Origin: Bacteroidales bacterium
Lineage (GTDB): Bacteria; Bacteroidota; Bacteroidia; Bacteroidales; Muribaculaceae
Direction: 5' to 3'
Assembly (NCBI GenBank): GCA_004557385.1
Contig: SFEA01000053.1
Span: 1-13,568 of the forward strand
DNA: 13,568 nucleotides
Positions 1-6,459 of this stretch are shown piece by piece; the stretch's first letter is position 1; every line of letters begins with the position of its first letter. The notes beneath the pieces are model-generated. The model did not search any database. It had not been told where the DNA came from and worked only from the letters and a program-made list of their open reading frames with translations. Position numbers and translations under genes: made by a program.

Positions 1-71
1 CCACGTAGCCGACTTCGCTACGCTTGTCGTCAACGTGAGGTTATTGAAGTTGCAACCGCTCGCGCGGTTGT
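1..71 (+). repeat. Compound hairpin repeat, direct copy 1 (cut by window edge)
   Basis: The unit has two parts. The first is a hairpin-prone block whose ends can pair (CCACGT at 1-6 with ACGTG at 33-37) and which contains GTAGC/GCTAC. The second is a tight hairpin at 53-70 with arms CAACCGC and GCGGTTG around a TCGC loop. Bases 1-71 match 97-167 with five differences, all before base 45. The left end probably continues outside the window. No protein is supported here. Confidence 0.8.
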
Positions 72-96
72 AATTATTAGGATGCTTCACTGGTCC

Positions 97-167
97 CCAT
101 GTAGCCGACTTCGCTACGCTTGTCGTCAACGCAGGGTTAATGAAGTTGCAACCGCTCGCGCGGTTGT
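97..167 (+). repeat. Compound hairpin repeat, direct copy 2
   Basis: Second direct copy, offset 96 bases from the first. The CAACCGC/TCGC/GCGGTTG hairpin at 149-166 is fully conserved, while the middle (132-134, 140) has drifted. It is preceded by CCCC (96-99) that could pair with the GGG at 134-136, as in the better-preserved block at 243-275. Confidence 0.8.
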
Positions 168-204
168 GCGTTAGGTGTCGTATTAGTGTAATGAATTGGA
201 AACC

Positions 205-237
205 AGCGATATTAACCGCGCGAGCGGTTACATCGTC
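205..237 (-). repeat. Palindromic repeat, inverted copy
   Basis: The core at 213-230 has perfect arms TAACCGC/GCGGTTA around GCGA. The loop is the reverse complement of the TCGC loop in copies 1 and 2, so this copy is inverted. AGCGAT (205-210) and ATCG (232-235) extend the pairing outside the core with one offset base. The same order, AGCGAT, two bases, TAACC, core, GGTTA, one or two bases, ATCG, recurs at 4764-4794 on the far side of the HNH-helicase pair. Confidence 0.7.
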
Positions 238-242
238 AATAA

Positions 243-275
243 CCCCACATTGGCGCCGCAGGCGACTATGTGGGG
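243..275 (-). repeat. Nested hairpin, inverted relative of the copy 1/2 first block
   Basis: The outer arms CCCCACAT (243-250) and ATGTGGGG (268-275) pair perfectly. Inside them CGCC (254-257) and GGCG (261-264) pair around GCA. The reverse complement resembles the first block of copies 1 and 2 (CCCCA, then TAG-CG-CT-CG), so this is probably the same element in reverse. It has no T-run, so it is not a typical intrinsic terminator. Confidence 0.65.
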
Positions 276-299
276 ACTGGCAGATGCTCCTCAATTCCA

Positions 300-316
300 C
301 AACCGTGGAGCGGTTG
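300..316 (-). repeat. Degenerate copy of the AACCG/CGGTT hairpin
   Basis: CAACCG (300-305) and CGGTTG (311-316) pair around TGGAG. Its reverse complement matches the copy 1 core better than its forward strand does, so it belongs to the inverted half of the array. The rest of 317-396 shows no gene or repeat that I can support. Confidence 0.5.
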
Positions 317-396
317 CAGACCCGGCAGCCAAGAATTACAAGTGGATATGAAAACCAACCTGCCACGGCTATATATCGACAAAAAACGAGGTGTTA

Positions 397-427
397 TTTT
401 CTTTATAGCAAAATTTTTGTACTTTTG
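397..427 (+). promoter_or_regulatory. Promoter of the HNH-helicase pair
   Basis: TACTTTTG at 420-427 fits the Bacteroidota -7 consensus TAnnTTTG. A TTTT at 397-400 sits 19 bases upstream, a near match to the -33 TTTG. The leader before the HNH start would be about 60 bases. It is the only good promoter upstream of either gene, consistent with one transcript. Confidence 0.6.
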
Positions 428-495
428 CAATTTAAGAGTTCGATCAACGAACAGCTTGCAAATTGACCAAAAAACAATAACTAACGCCTTGAGAT

Positions 496-1305
496 ATGGA
501 AGAATTTGAAGAATACTTGAAAATTACTTTTGGCGTAAAAAATGGAACTGCCGGTAGTTATAAAAATGCTATAATTATATTAAACAATATATTCAAGCAA
601 TATAATGTTTTTAATTTTTCTGGCGATTCAATAACAGATATTTCTGATGCTGGCGAGATTTATAGCTTGTACGAATTTGTAAAAGCTGAAGAAAAGAAAA
701 TGAGAGTTGGCAAAGATTCTATTTTCAAATATGGAGATAATAATCGGCCAAGCTATCCCCAAAAGGGGTTTTGCTCGGCTGCTGTACGGAGCCTGTTAAA
801 TTTCAGAGAGGCAACAATTCAAAAGAAAGCAACTGAATGTGTAAAATTGACAAACAGCACTGCGCAGTTGTTAAAGAATCTTGAAGGGATAACTAATATT
901 TCCGACACGGAAACAAATGCCGAAGTACATCAAAGGATAGGGCAAAATGTGTTCCGCAGTATATTGCTTGAAATCTATCGAGGACAATGCTGTGTCTGCG
1001 GACTGAACATAAAGGAAGTTTTGAGAGCAAGCCACATTATTCCATGGGCTGAAAATGAAAAGAATAGACTTAATCCCGAAAACGGACTTTGCCTAAGTGC
1101 CACCTATGATGCGGCATTCGATAAACACCTTATTTCGTTTGATGAAGACTATCGTATGGTTGTCAGTCCATATATCCGAGATTTTTACACCAATGATGCA
1201 GCAAAAGAATACTTTGAAAGGTATGAAGGCAAGCAGATTAAACTACCATATAAATTCAGCCCGAATAAGGAATTTCTAAGTAAGCATAGGGACAAATTGA
1301 TTTGA
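496..1305 (+). CDS. HNH endonuclease, putative restriction/defence nuclease
   Basis: The 269-residue protein has its HNH nuclease module in the second half. A zinc-type CxxC (Cys165, Cys168) is followed by ASHIIPW with His180, then NPENGL (Asn193, Asn196) and a YDAAFDKHLISF stretch with His211. This layout is that of the HNH_2 type of putative restriction endonucleases (family knowledge). Residues 1-110 are an N-terminal region I do not recognise, possibly for target recognition. There is no signal peptide or membrane segment, so it should be cytoplasmic. The start is the first ATG after the promoter leader, with only a weak GAG upstream, as is usual in this phylum. It lies 54 bases before the helicase gene on the same strand, so the two are probably co-transcribed. 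Composition is strikingly AT-rich compared with the threonine genes, which suggests acquisition by transfer. The nuclease call is firm; the role in defence is inferred from its neighbour. Confidence 0.88.
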   Translation: MEEFEEYLKITFGVKNGTAGSYKNAIIILNNIFKQYNVFNFSGDSITDISDAGEIYSLYEFVKAEEKKMRVGKDSIFKYGDNNRPSYPQKGFCSAAVRSLLNFREATIQKKATECVKLTNSTAQLLKNLEGITNISDTETNAEVHQRIGQNVFRSILLEIYRGQCCVCGLNIKEVLRASHIIPWAENEKNRLNPENGLCLSATYDAAFDKHLISFDEDYRMVVSPYIRDFYTNDAAKEYFERYEGKQIKLPYKFSPNKEFLSKHRDKLI

Positions 1306-1359
1306 TTTTTTTAAATCATAAGACAATCGCAAAACCATAAAAGCATTGAAACTATAATC

Positions 1360-4300
1360 ATGTCGAAAGTCATAATTAACACTGGAGTTTACGAGACCCT
1401 AATTTCGCAAGCAATTAGAGAAAAATTGCAAGAGCTCTCCGAATCGAGATTCCTGATAAAAACGGAAGAGATAGATAGTGCAGAATCATATAAGATGTTT
1501 GCAGAATATCTAACAGAAATAGTGTCGAGTATTTTAAAAAGCTATTTCTCAAACAAAAACGCACAAGACACGATTTCAGCCCAGGTGGATGTTGTGAATA
1601 AGATTTTAATGTTCATCGAGTCGGAATGGAATATTGCAGGTGTTAGCACGTCATCTGATTTGTTGTCGGAAGAGAATAAACGTGTGTTCTTGCGAGGAAT
1701 ATATGACAAAGTGGGGTTTACTGACGAACAAGTGAAAGCAAAAGCAAAGGTTCACCCTGTGAGTGGATACAGAGTGAGCAGCTTGTTCACAGGTGGGAAC
1801 GATTTGTCGATGGATGATGAAGTTAGAAGAGATATCCAAACCGCCGACGAAGTCGACCTTGTTGTGTCATTCATAAAATTTGAAGGCTTGCGTCTGTTGA
1901 TAGATGATTTGAGAGAATTTGTTAAGCGAGGCAACACGCGCTTACGCGTAATGACAACAACCTATATGGGTACAACCGACCCAAAAGCTGTGCGCATGTT
2001 ATATGGCCTATGTCAGTATGGTAATGTTCAAATTCGAGCATCGTTTAATACAAAACAGGAGCGTTTGCACGCCAAATCATATATTTTCTCTCGAAATAGC
2101 AGCTTCGACACGGCATATATTGGTTCGAGCAATATCAGTCGCTCGGCATTAACCAAAGGCCTTGAATGGAACATGCGAGTGACAAGTGTTGAAAATGCTC
2201 ACATTATTAATAAAACTAAAGCCACATTTGACAGCTATTGGAATAGTGACGACTTTGAACCCATCGATAGTGATGACGCCCTCAATCGATTTGAAGAGGC
2301 CATATGGAATGAGCGAAATGGCGGAAATAGCATTGATGGTGAGGCGGCAGAGTATGTGACACGATTTGAGCGAAAGACACATCAAATCAAGGTTCTCGAA
2401 AAATTGCAGTTTGAGCGCGAGGTTGTGGAAAGCTATAAGAACTTGATTATTGCAGCCACTGGCACTGGCAAAACAGCAATTAGCGCGTTCGACTATAAAG
2501 ATTTTAACAAACAGTTTCAGGCTAATTACGGACGCAGTGCGCGATTGTTATTTGTGGTTCATCGCGAGAAGATACTAAAGCAAGCACGCAGCACCTATCG
2601 TTCAGTTATGTTGGACGCCAATTTTGGTGAAATATGGACAGGACGTATTTCACCGGGATTTAGGAGTAATCTCGACCACTTGTTTATCACAATTCAGACT
2701 CTTAATAATAATTGGGAGACATTTGAAAAGATGGGCGCGGATTACTATGATTATGTGGTGATAGATGAGGTTCATCATAGCGCTGCTGGTAGTTATCGCG
2801 AAATATTTACGCGCTTTAAACCAAAAATATTTGTGGGGCTAACTGCAACGCCTGAGCGAATGGACGGCAAGGAGATATGCCCTGATTTTAATAACCGATT
2901 TGCTGCTGAAATTCGCTTACAAGAGGCTCTGAATCAGCAATTATTGGCCCCATTCGATTATTTCTGCGTGACTGACGACAGTGTAGATTTGAGCCGCATT
3001 GCTTGCAAAGGCGACAAATATGACGTGGAGGAGTTGAATAATCTGTATAACAATAATATACAGCGTTTTGGTGTTATCCAAAGAGCGCTCGACAATTATG
3101 TGACTGACCCATATAATTGCAAAGCGGTGTGCTTCTGTTGCAGCATCAAACATGCTGATTTCATGGACGAAATGTTTAGGCATAATGGATACAAGTCAAT
3201 GTCGGTCACATCGCGTAATTCAAGCGAGATTGACTCTGCTTCAATGAAACTGGCGCGAGGTGAAATTAATTATCTTTGCGTGGCAGATATCCTTAATGAG
3301 GGCATCGATATTCCTGAAATCGACACTATTCTATTCCTGCGCCCAACTGAGTCTCTTACTATATTCCTTCAACAATTGGGCCGAGGCCTGCGTTTGGCTG
3401 ATGAAAAGACTTGTCTCACGGTGCTCGACTTTGTGGCTCAGCCAAATATGTCATATAACTACGAAAGCCGGTTTAGAGCACTTGTTGGCAAAACGTCAAA
3501 TAGTATTGAAAAAGAGATTAAAAACGGATTCACATTCCTTCCTCGTGGGTGTTCTATTACAATGGAGCGACAGGCACAGGAGTACATTTTAAAAAACATA
3601 CATGAGGCAATATTTAACTTGACACGACTCCGTAGAGAGTGCAGGACGTTTACACAAAATACGGGACAAGCGCTCAATTATGAGAATTTTATAAACAACT
3701 TCAATCTTGATTGGCGCATTGTTTATAAAACGCCTGGTTCTTGGGCTCGTTTAAAGATGCAGTCGGGCATTCAAGTGGATGGCTTTGATGTCAGCAGTGA
3801 TTACACCAAGCTGCTTGAAGGGGGTATTGCGAGACTGTATCATACTAATAGTTATCAATATTTGTCTTATCTTAAAAAGTTGATAAACAATGGTATGACC
3901 CATCCAAAAGATGCTTCGCCAAGGGAGAATAAATTCTTGCAATTATTTTATTATACTGTATGGATGGATAAAATACAGAAGGTGAACGAGTCTTTCGGCA
4001 AGTCATTTAAAAGCATTGAAGAAGCCGTCTTGTCAGCATTTGATTCAAAGTGGTTTATTGAGGAATTGCGATTTATGGTGATGTTGCGACTTTCGCAATT
4101 AAGCCAAACTACAAAATGGCTAAAGGTAGATGACCAAGGCGAAATAGAATTGTATGGTTGTTATAGCGCTGACGAAATTCATTTGCTGCTCGAGGATAAA
4201 CTCGGTCGTTGGCAGGTGCTTGGTACTCAATATAATACTGAAAGAAAATTCGCAATGGTGTTTGTTACAATCAACAAATCAGATAAGGAATATTCTCCGA

Positions 4301-4596
4301 GTACGTTATATGAGGATTATGCAATATCGCCAGACCAATTTCATTGGCAATCGATGAATAAAGTTCGTCGAGATAGTAAAGAAGGACGACGCATTATAGA
4401 GCAAGCATCAAATGGTTGGAAATATCTTTTGTTCGTTCGTGATGCAAAACAAGACGAATATGGCAACACAAATGCCTATTATTGTTTAGGTTTTATGAAC
4501 TATAACAGCAGCCATGGCGAGTGTCCGATGAATGTGGTGTGGGATATGCAACAAAGCATTCCTGGCTTTATTCTTGAGTCGACTAAAGCGATTTAA
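1360..4596 (+). CDS. PLD-nuclease / SF2 helicase / DUF3427-like fusion protein
   Basis: The 1078-residue protein has several domains in order. Residues 1-135 are not recognised. Residues 140-280 form a phospholipase-D-type nuclease domain with HAK (His237, Lys239) and GSSN (255-258). Residues 340-690 form an SF2 DEAD/DEAH-type helicase: Walker A ATGTGKT (366-372), DEVH (469-472), TATP (495-498) and the arginine-finger motif QQLGRGLR (671-678). The C-terminal part, roughly 700-1075, resembles DUF3427, with FHWQS near 994-998 and a conserved-looking LLFVRD segment at 1023-1028. This PLD-helicase-DUF3427 order is a known but functionally obscure architecture. Only one HxK motif is visible, and PLD nucleases need two, so it would act as a dimer. 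ATP-driven translocation along DNA coupled to cutting is the likely activity. All key helicase residues are present and the frame is intact. No strong ribosome site precedes the ATG. The domain calls are firm; a defence role is inference. Confidence 0.88.
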   Translation: MSKVIINTGVYETLISQAIREKLQELSESRFLIKTEEIDSAESYKMFAEYLTEIVSSILKSYFSNKNAQDTISAQVDVVNKILMFIESEWNIAGVSTSSDLLSEENKRVFLRGIYDKVGFTDEQVKAKAKVHPVSGYRVSSLFTGGNDLSMDDEVRRDIQTADEVDLVVSFIKFEGLRLLIDDLREFVKRGNTRLRVMTTTYMGTTDPKAVRMLYGLCQYGNVQIRASFNTKQERLHAKSYIFSRNSSFDTAYIGSSNISRSALTKGLEWNMRVTSVENAHIINKTKATFDSYWNSDDFEPIDSDDALNRFEEAIWNERNGGNSIDGEAAEYVTRFERKTHQIKVLEKLQFEREVVESYKNLIIAATGTGKTAISAFDYKDFNKQFQANYGRSARLLFVVHREKILKQARSTYRSVMLDANFGEIWTGRISPGFRSNLDHLFITIQTLNNNWETFEKMGADYYDYVVIDEVHHSAAGSYREIFTRFKPKIFVGLTATPERMDGKEICPDFNNRFAAEIRLQEALNQQLLAPFDYFCVTDDSVDLSRIACKGDKYDVEELNNLYNNNIQRFGVIQRALDNYVTDPYNCKAVCFCCSIKHADFMDEMFRHNGYKSMSVTSRNSSEIDSASMKLARGEINYLCVADILNEGIDIPEIDTILFLRPTESLTIFLQQLGRGLRLADEKTCLTVLDFVAQPNMSYNYESRFRALVGKTSNSIEKEIKNGFTFLPRGCSITMERQAQEYILKNIHEAIFNLTRLRRECRTFTQNTGQALNYENFINNFNLDWRIVYKTPGSWARLKMQSGIQVDGFDVSSDYTKLLEGGIARLYHTNSYQYLSYLKKLINNGMTHPKDASPRENKFLQLFYYTVWMDKIQKVNESFGKSFKSIEEAVLSAFDSKWFIEELRFMVMLRLSQLSQTTKWLKVDDQGEIELYGCYSADEIHLLLEDKLGRWQVLGTQYNTERKFAMVFVTINKSDKEYSPSTLYEDYAISPDQFHWQSMNKVRRDSKEGRRIIEQASNGWKYLLFVRDAKQDEYGNTNAYYCLGFMNYNSSHGECPMNVVWDMQQSIPGFILESTKAI

Positions 4597-4616
4597 TTAA
4601 CGTGAGTTCGAAGAAA

Positions 4617-4676
4617 ATGACTAAAAGATATGGGTTTGACTATGGCCGCCGCATGGGCGTTGGGGTTGCGTGGTAA
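4617..4676 (+). CDS. Possible 19-residue small protein
   Basis: An ATG 20 bases after the helicase stop opens a short frame, MTKRYGFDYGRRMGVGVAW, ending in TAA. It is preceded by GAAGAAA, a weak ribosome-site-like purine run. Its codons are GC-rich (GGC CGC CGC, GCG), unlike the helicase gene and like the rest of the chromosome, so it may belong to the host sequence right of the inserted pair. The peptide is glycine- and arginine-rich with aromatic residues and has no recognised domain. A frame this short can occur by chance. Confidence 0.25.
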   Translation: MTKRYGFDYGRRMGVGVAW

Positions 4677-4718
4677 TTAAATAGCTAAATGCCAAATCAC
4701 TTTTTTAATTTCGACACA

Positions 4719-4863
4719 GCCCCAACAATCCAAGGTGAATTGGTGTATAATTGTCTAATTATCAGCGATGCTAACCGTGCGGTGGTTATTATCGCTGATA
4801 ATCAAAAATGTGCCTGCCGTTGTGGTGGTGGGCTATCGTACCGGTGCGTTGAGGGGCTTTTTT
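4719..4863 (+). ncRNA. Possible structured RNA or 3' end of the HNH-helicase transcript
   Basis: On the plus strand GCCCCAAC (4719-4726) can pair with GTTG-A-GGGGC (4848-4857, one bulged A), closing a junction with two arms. Arm one is the long hairpin at 4758-4802. Arm two is GCCTGCC (4812-4818) with GGTGGGC (4827-4833), including two G-U pairs that work only on this strand. T6 follows at 4858-4863, as in an intrinsic terminator. No promoter is visible just upstream, so it would more likely be the 3' untranslated end of the operon than a separate gene. The outer helix spans 140 bases and could be chance. Confidence 0.2.
4758..4802 (+). repeat. Long perfect-arm hairpin related to the left-hand repeats
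   Basis: The arms ATTATCAGCGAT (4758-4769) and ATCGCTGATAAT (4791-4802) are perfect 12-base inverted repeats. In register inside them, after a G-T pair and one mismatch, TAACC (4772-4776) pairs with GGTTA (4784-4788) around a seven-base loop. The inner part matches the palindrome at 205-235 in sequence and layout. No T-run follows on either strand, so it is a poor intrinsic terminator, although it lies between convergent genes. Confidence 0.75.
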
Positions 4864-5686
4864 ATGGCTTCTTGTAGCAGAGGGCGGCGCCGATGGCGGT
4901 GCGGAATTCGGCGTGCTCGGGTATGTGGAAACGCACTTTGTAGAGGTCTTCAATCATCTTGAAGATGGTGCGGCATTGCGGAATTTGGGCAAGGTTGCCT
5001 ATTGGCACAATGTCTTTGATTCCGCTGTTGAGGGCGCTTAGCACTGCGGCGCAGCCAATAGTTTGAATCACAAGGTAATAGATGCCTATGGCAATGTCCT
5101 CGTCGCAGGCGTGTGAGTTGGCTACTTTGCCGAACAGCGATGCTGTGGCATAGAGTGGAAGCCCTTCAAGGTCGTTCTTGCAGATGTCCTCGATCTGCAG
5201 GTTCACGTTCTTCACGTTGCCGCGTTCGGCAAGTTCCTGAATGGTGTCGATGTTGGTGGTTTTCAGCAGCAGCGACGACAGTCCCATGAGCGTGCCGCCG
5301 CCCATGCCCAGTCCGCCGAGGTAGCGTATTTTGTCGCCTTCCACCTGTATGAGGGTGGTGCCGGTGCCCATGCTCACGACAATGAGTTTTTCGAGTTTGC
5401 TGCCGAAGTGAGCACCGAGGCCGTCGCTCTGAAACTCGTCGGCTTTGGTTGTGGGCAGTCCATAGATGTTTCCCTCAACGTAAGCGCTTCCCACGCCCGT
5501 TATCATTACGTGCTCAATGTCGCTGAGCGAGATGTTGTTGCTGTAGATGTATTTGCCAAACGCACCGAACAGCGACGACACCGGGTCGGTGGCAGTGATA
5601 AACATGGGCGAAATTATTTCACCTTCGTTAAGTCCTACAATCTTTGTGGTGCTTCCGCCCACGTCGATTCCTATTACAATTCCCAT
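4862..5686 (-). CDS. coaW: Type II pantothenate kinase
   Basis: It phosphorylates pantothenate with ATP, the first step of coenzyme A synthesis, in the cytoplasm. The 274-residue product has the ASKHA-fold phosphate loop IDVGGSTTK (7-15), a probable catalytic acid in the KADEF segment (Glu84), the second phosphate motif MGTGTT (106-111) and the glycine-rich GGGTLMGL (129-136), as in the eukaryote-like/staphylococcal CoaW family. Length is normal for bacterial type II enzymes. The ATG at 5686 lies about 70 bases below a near-consensus promoter. It is divergent from the acetyltransferase gene and convergent with the helicase gene. The stop overlaps the T-run at 4858-4863. A related ASKHA kinase of different specificity cannot be fully excluded, but the motif set fits this family well. 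Confidence 0.88.
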   Translation of the reverse strand: MGIVIGIDVGGSTTKIVGLNEGEIISPMFITATDPVSSLFGAFGKYIYSNNISLSDIEHVMITGVGSAYVEGNIYGLPTTKADEFQSDGLGAHFGSKLEKLIVVSMGTGTTLIQVEGDKIRYLGGLGMGGGTLMGLSSLLLKTTNIDTIQELAERGNVKNVNLQIEDICKNDLEGLPLYATASLFGKVANSHACDEDIAIGIYYLVIQTIGCAAVLSALNSGIKDIVPIGNLAQIPQCRTIFKMIEDLYKVRFHIPEHAEFRTAIGAALCYKKP

Positions 5687-5753
5687 TGTATGGTTATTTT
5701 TTTTCTTTGTTATGTTTATGAAAATAGTTTTGTTGATGGCTCGTTGCCGGCAT

Positions 5754-5786
5754 CAAAGGTAACACTTTCCGATGGTTTTGGCAAAA
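5754..5786 (-). promoter_or_regulatory. Promoter of coaW
   Basis: Read on the minus strand, TACCTTTG (5761-5754) is a full TAnnTTTG match. TTTTG (5786-5782) lies 20 bases upstream as the -33 element. It is well separated from the divergent promoter at 5822-5852, so the two could fire independently. Confidence 0.7.
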
Positions 5787-5821
5787 TAATGTGAGATAAT
5801 TGCCGATGCCGGTGCCTATGG

Positions 5822-5852
5822 TTGCTTTATCGCGGAGGTTTGCTTAACTTTG
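5822..5852 (+). promoter_or_regulatory. Promoter of the GNAT gene
   Basis: TTG (5822-5824), 20 bases, then TAACTTTG (5845-5852), a full TAnnTTTG match. The leader would be about 50 bases and carries a good ribosome site, TAAGGAA (5897-5903), eight bases before the ATG at 5911, which fixes that start. Confidence 0.7.
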
Positions 5853-5910
5853 CAGCAGGCATCGTTTAGCGTGTGGAGTTGCGCGATGCAAAATCTTAAG
5901 GAATTGTGTT

Positions 5911-6459
5911 ATGGCAGAATACCTCAAAATAGGCGAAATAGAGTTGCGACCGCTTGAGCCGGACGACTTCAATCTGTTGTATAAGTGGGAGAACGAGATT
6001 GATGCCTGGATATCGGGCAATTGTTCGGCGCCGTTTTCGCGCCATGCGCTGTGGCAGTATCTAAAGAGCTATAATTGCGACATCTATGCCACCCACGAAG
6101 TGCGCATGATTGTGCTGCATGCCGGCAAGGCGGTGGGCATGGTGGATGTGTTCAACTTCGATGCTCTCAACAGTCGCGCCGAGGTGGGTGTGTTTGTCGA
6201 CAAGGCGCATCGCCGTTCGGGCTTGGGCGAGGTGGCTTTGCGCATCGCCGTTGAGAACTATGCCTTTGGTCGGTTGAACCTGAATCAGGTGTATTGCACC
6301 ATTCGCCGCAGCAACGAAGCGGCGTTGGCGTTGTTCCGCCAAGCCGGATTTGCCAATGAGGTGGAGCTGCCGCAGTGGATTTCGGCAGGCAACGGCATGT
6401 TTGAAGACGCAGTGATTATGCAGCGCTTCAGCAACCGCAGCCCCCAACCGAGCCTCTAG
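5911..6459 (+). CDS. GNAT-family N-acetyltransferase
   Basis: The 182-residue protein is of the Acetyltransf_3 (RimJ/SpeG-like) type, which moves an acetyl group from acetyl-CoA to an amine. The CoA-binding motif is RRSGLG (101-106), preceded by the beta-strand EVGVFVD (91-97). The C-terminal signature IRRSNEAALALFRQAGF (131-147) includes Asn135. ELRPLEPDDFNLLYKWENE near the N-terminus is typical of the family. The substrate cannot be read from sequence; a polyamine or a protein N-terminus are both possible. The last nine residues (SNRSPQPSL) are low-complexity and run into a short direct repeat, and the gene overlaps the convergent AbiEi gene by 32 bases. That suggests the ends of both genes were reshaped by an insertion. 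Confidence 0.85.
   Translation: MAEYLKIGEIELRPLEPDDFNLLYKWENEIDAWISGNCSAPFSRHALWQYLKSYNCDIYATHEVRMIVLHAGKAVGMVDVFNFDALNSRAEVGVFVDKAHRRSGLGEVALRIAVENYAFGRLNLNQVYCTIRRSNEAALALFRQAGFANEVELPQWISAGNGMFEDAVIMQRFSNRSPQPSL

Noticed and set aside
1..316. CRISPR array
   Set aside because: Repeat units are palindromic, drift in the middle and reverse orientation; there are no regular unique spacers and no cas genes.
140..466. Open frame across the repeat array
   Set aside because: It runs through palindromic repeats and the HNH promoter, has no ribosome site and resembles no protein.
1303..1318. TGATTT-TTTT-AAATCA hairpin after the HNH gene as a terminator
   Set aside because: The stem is all weak pairs but one, no T-run follows, and the next gene has no promoter of its own, so transcription probably continues.
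4689..4962. Short plus-strand frames between the helicase and pantothenate kinase genes
   Set aside because: They lie over the hairpin and the kinase gene's other strand, with no ribosome site or recognisable protein.
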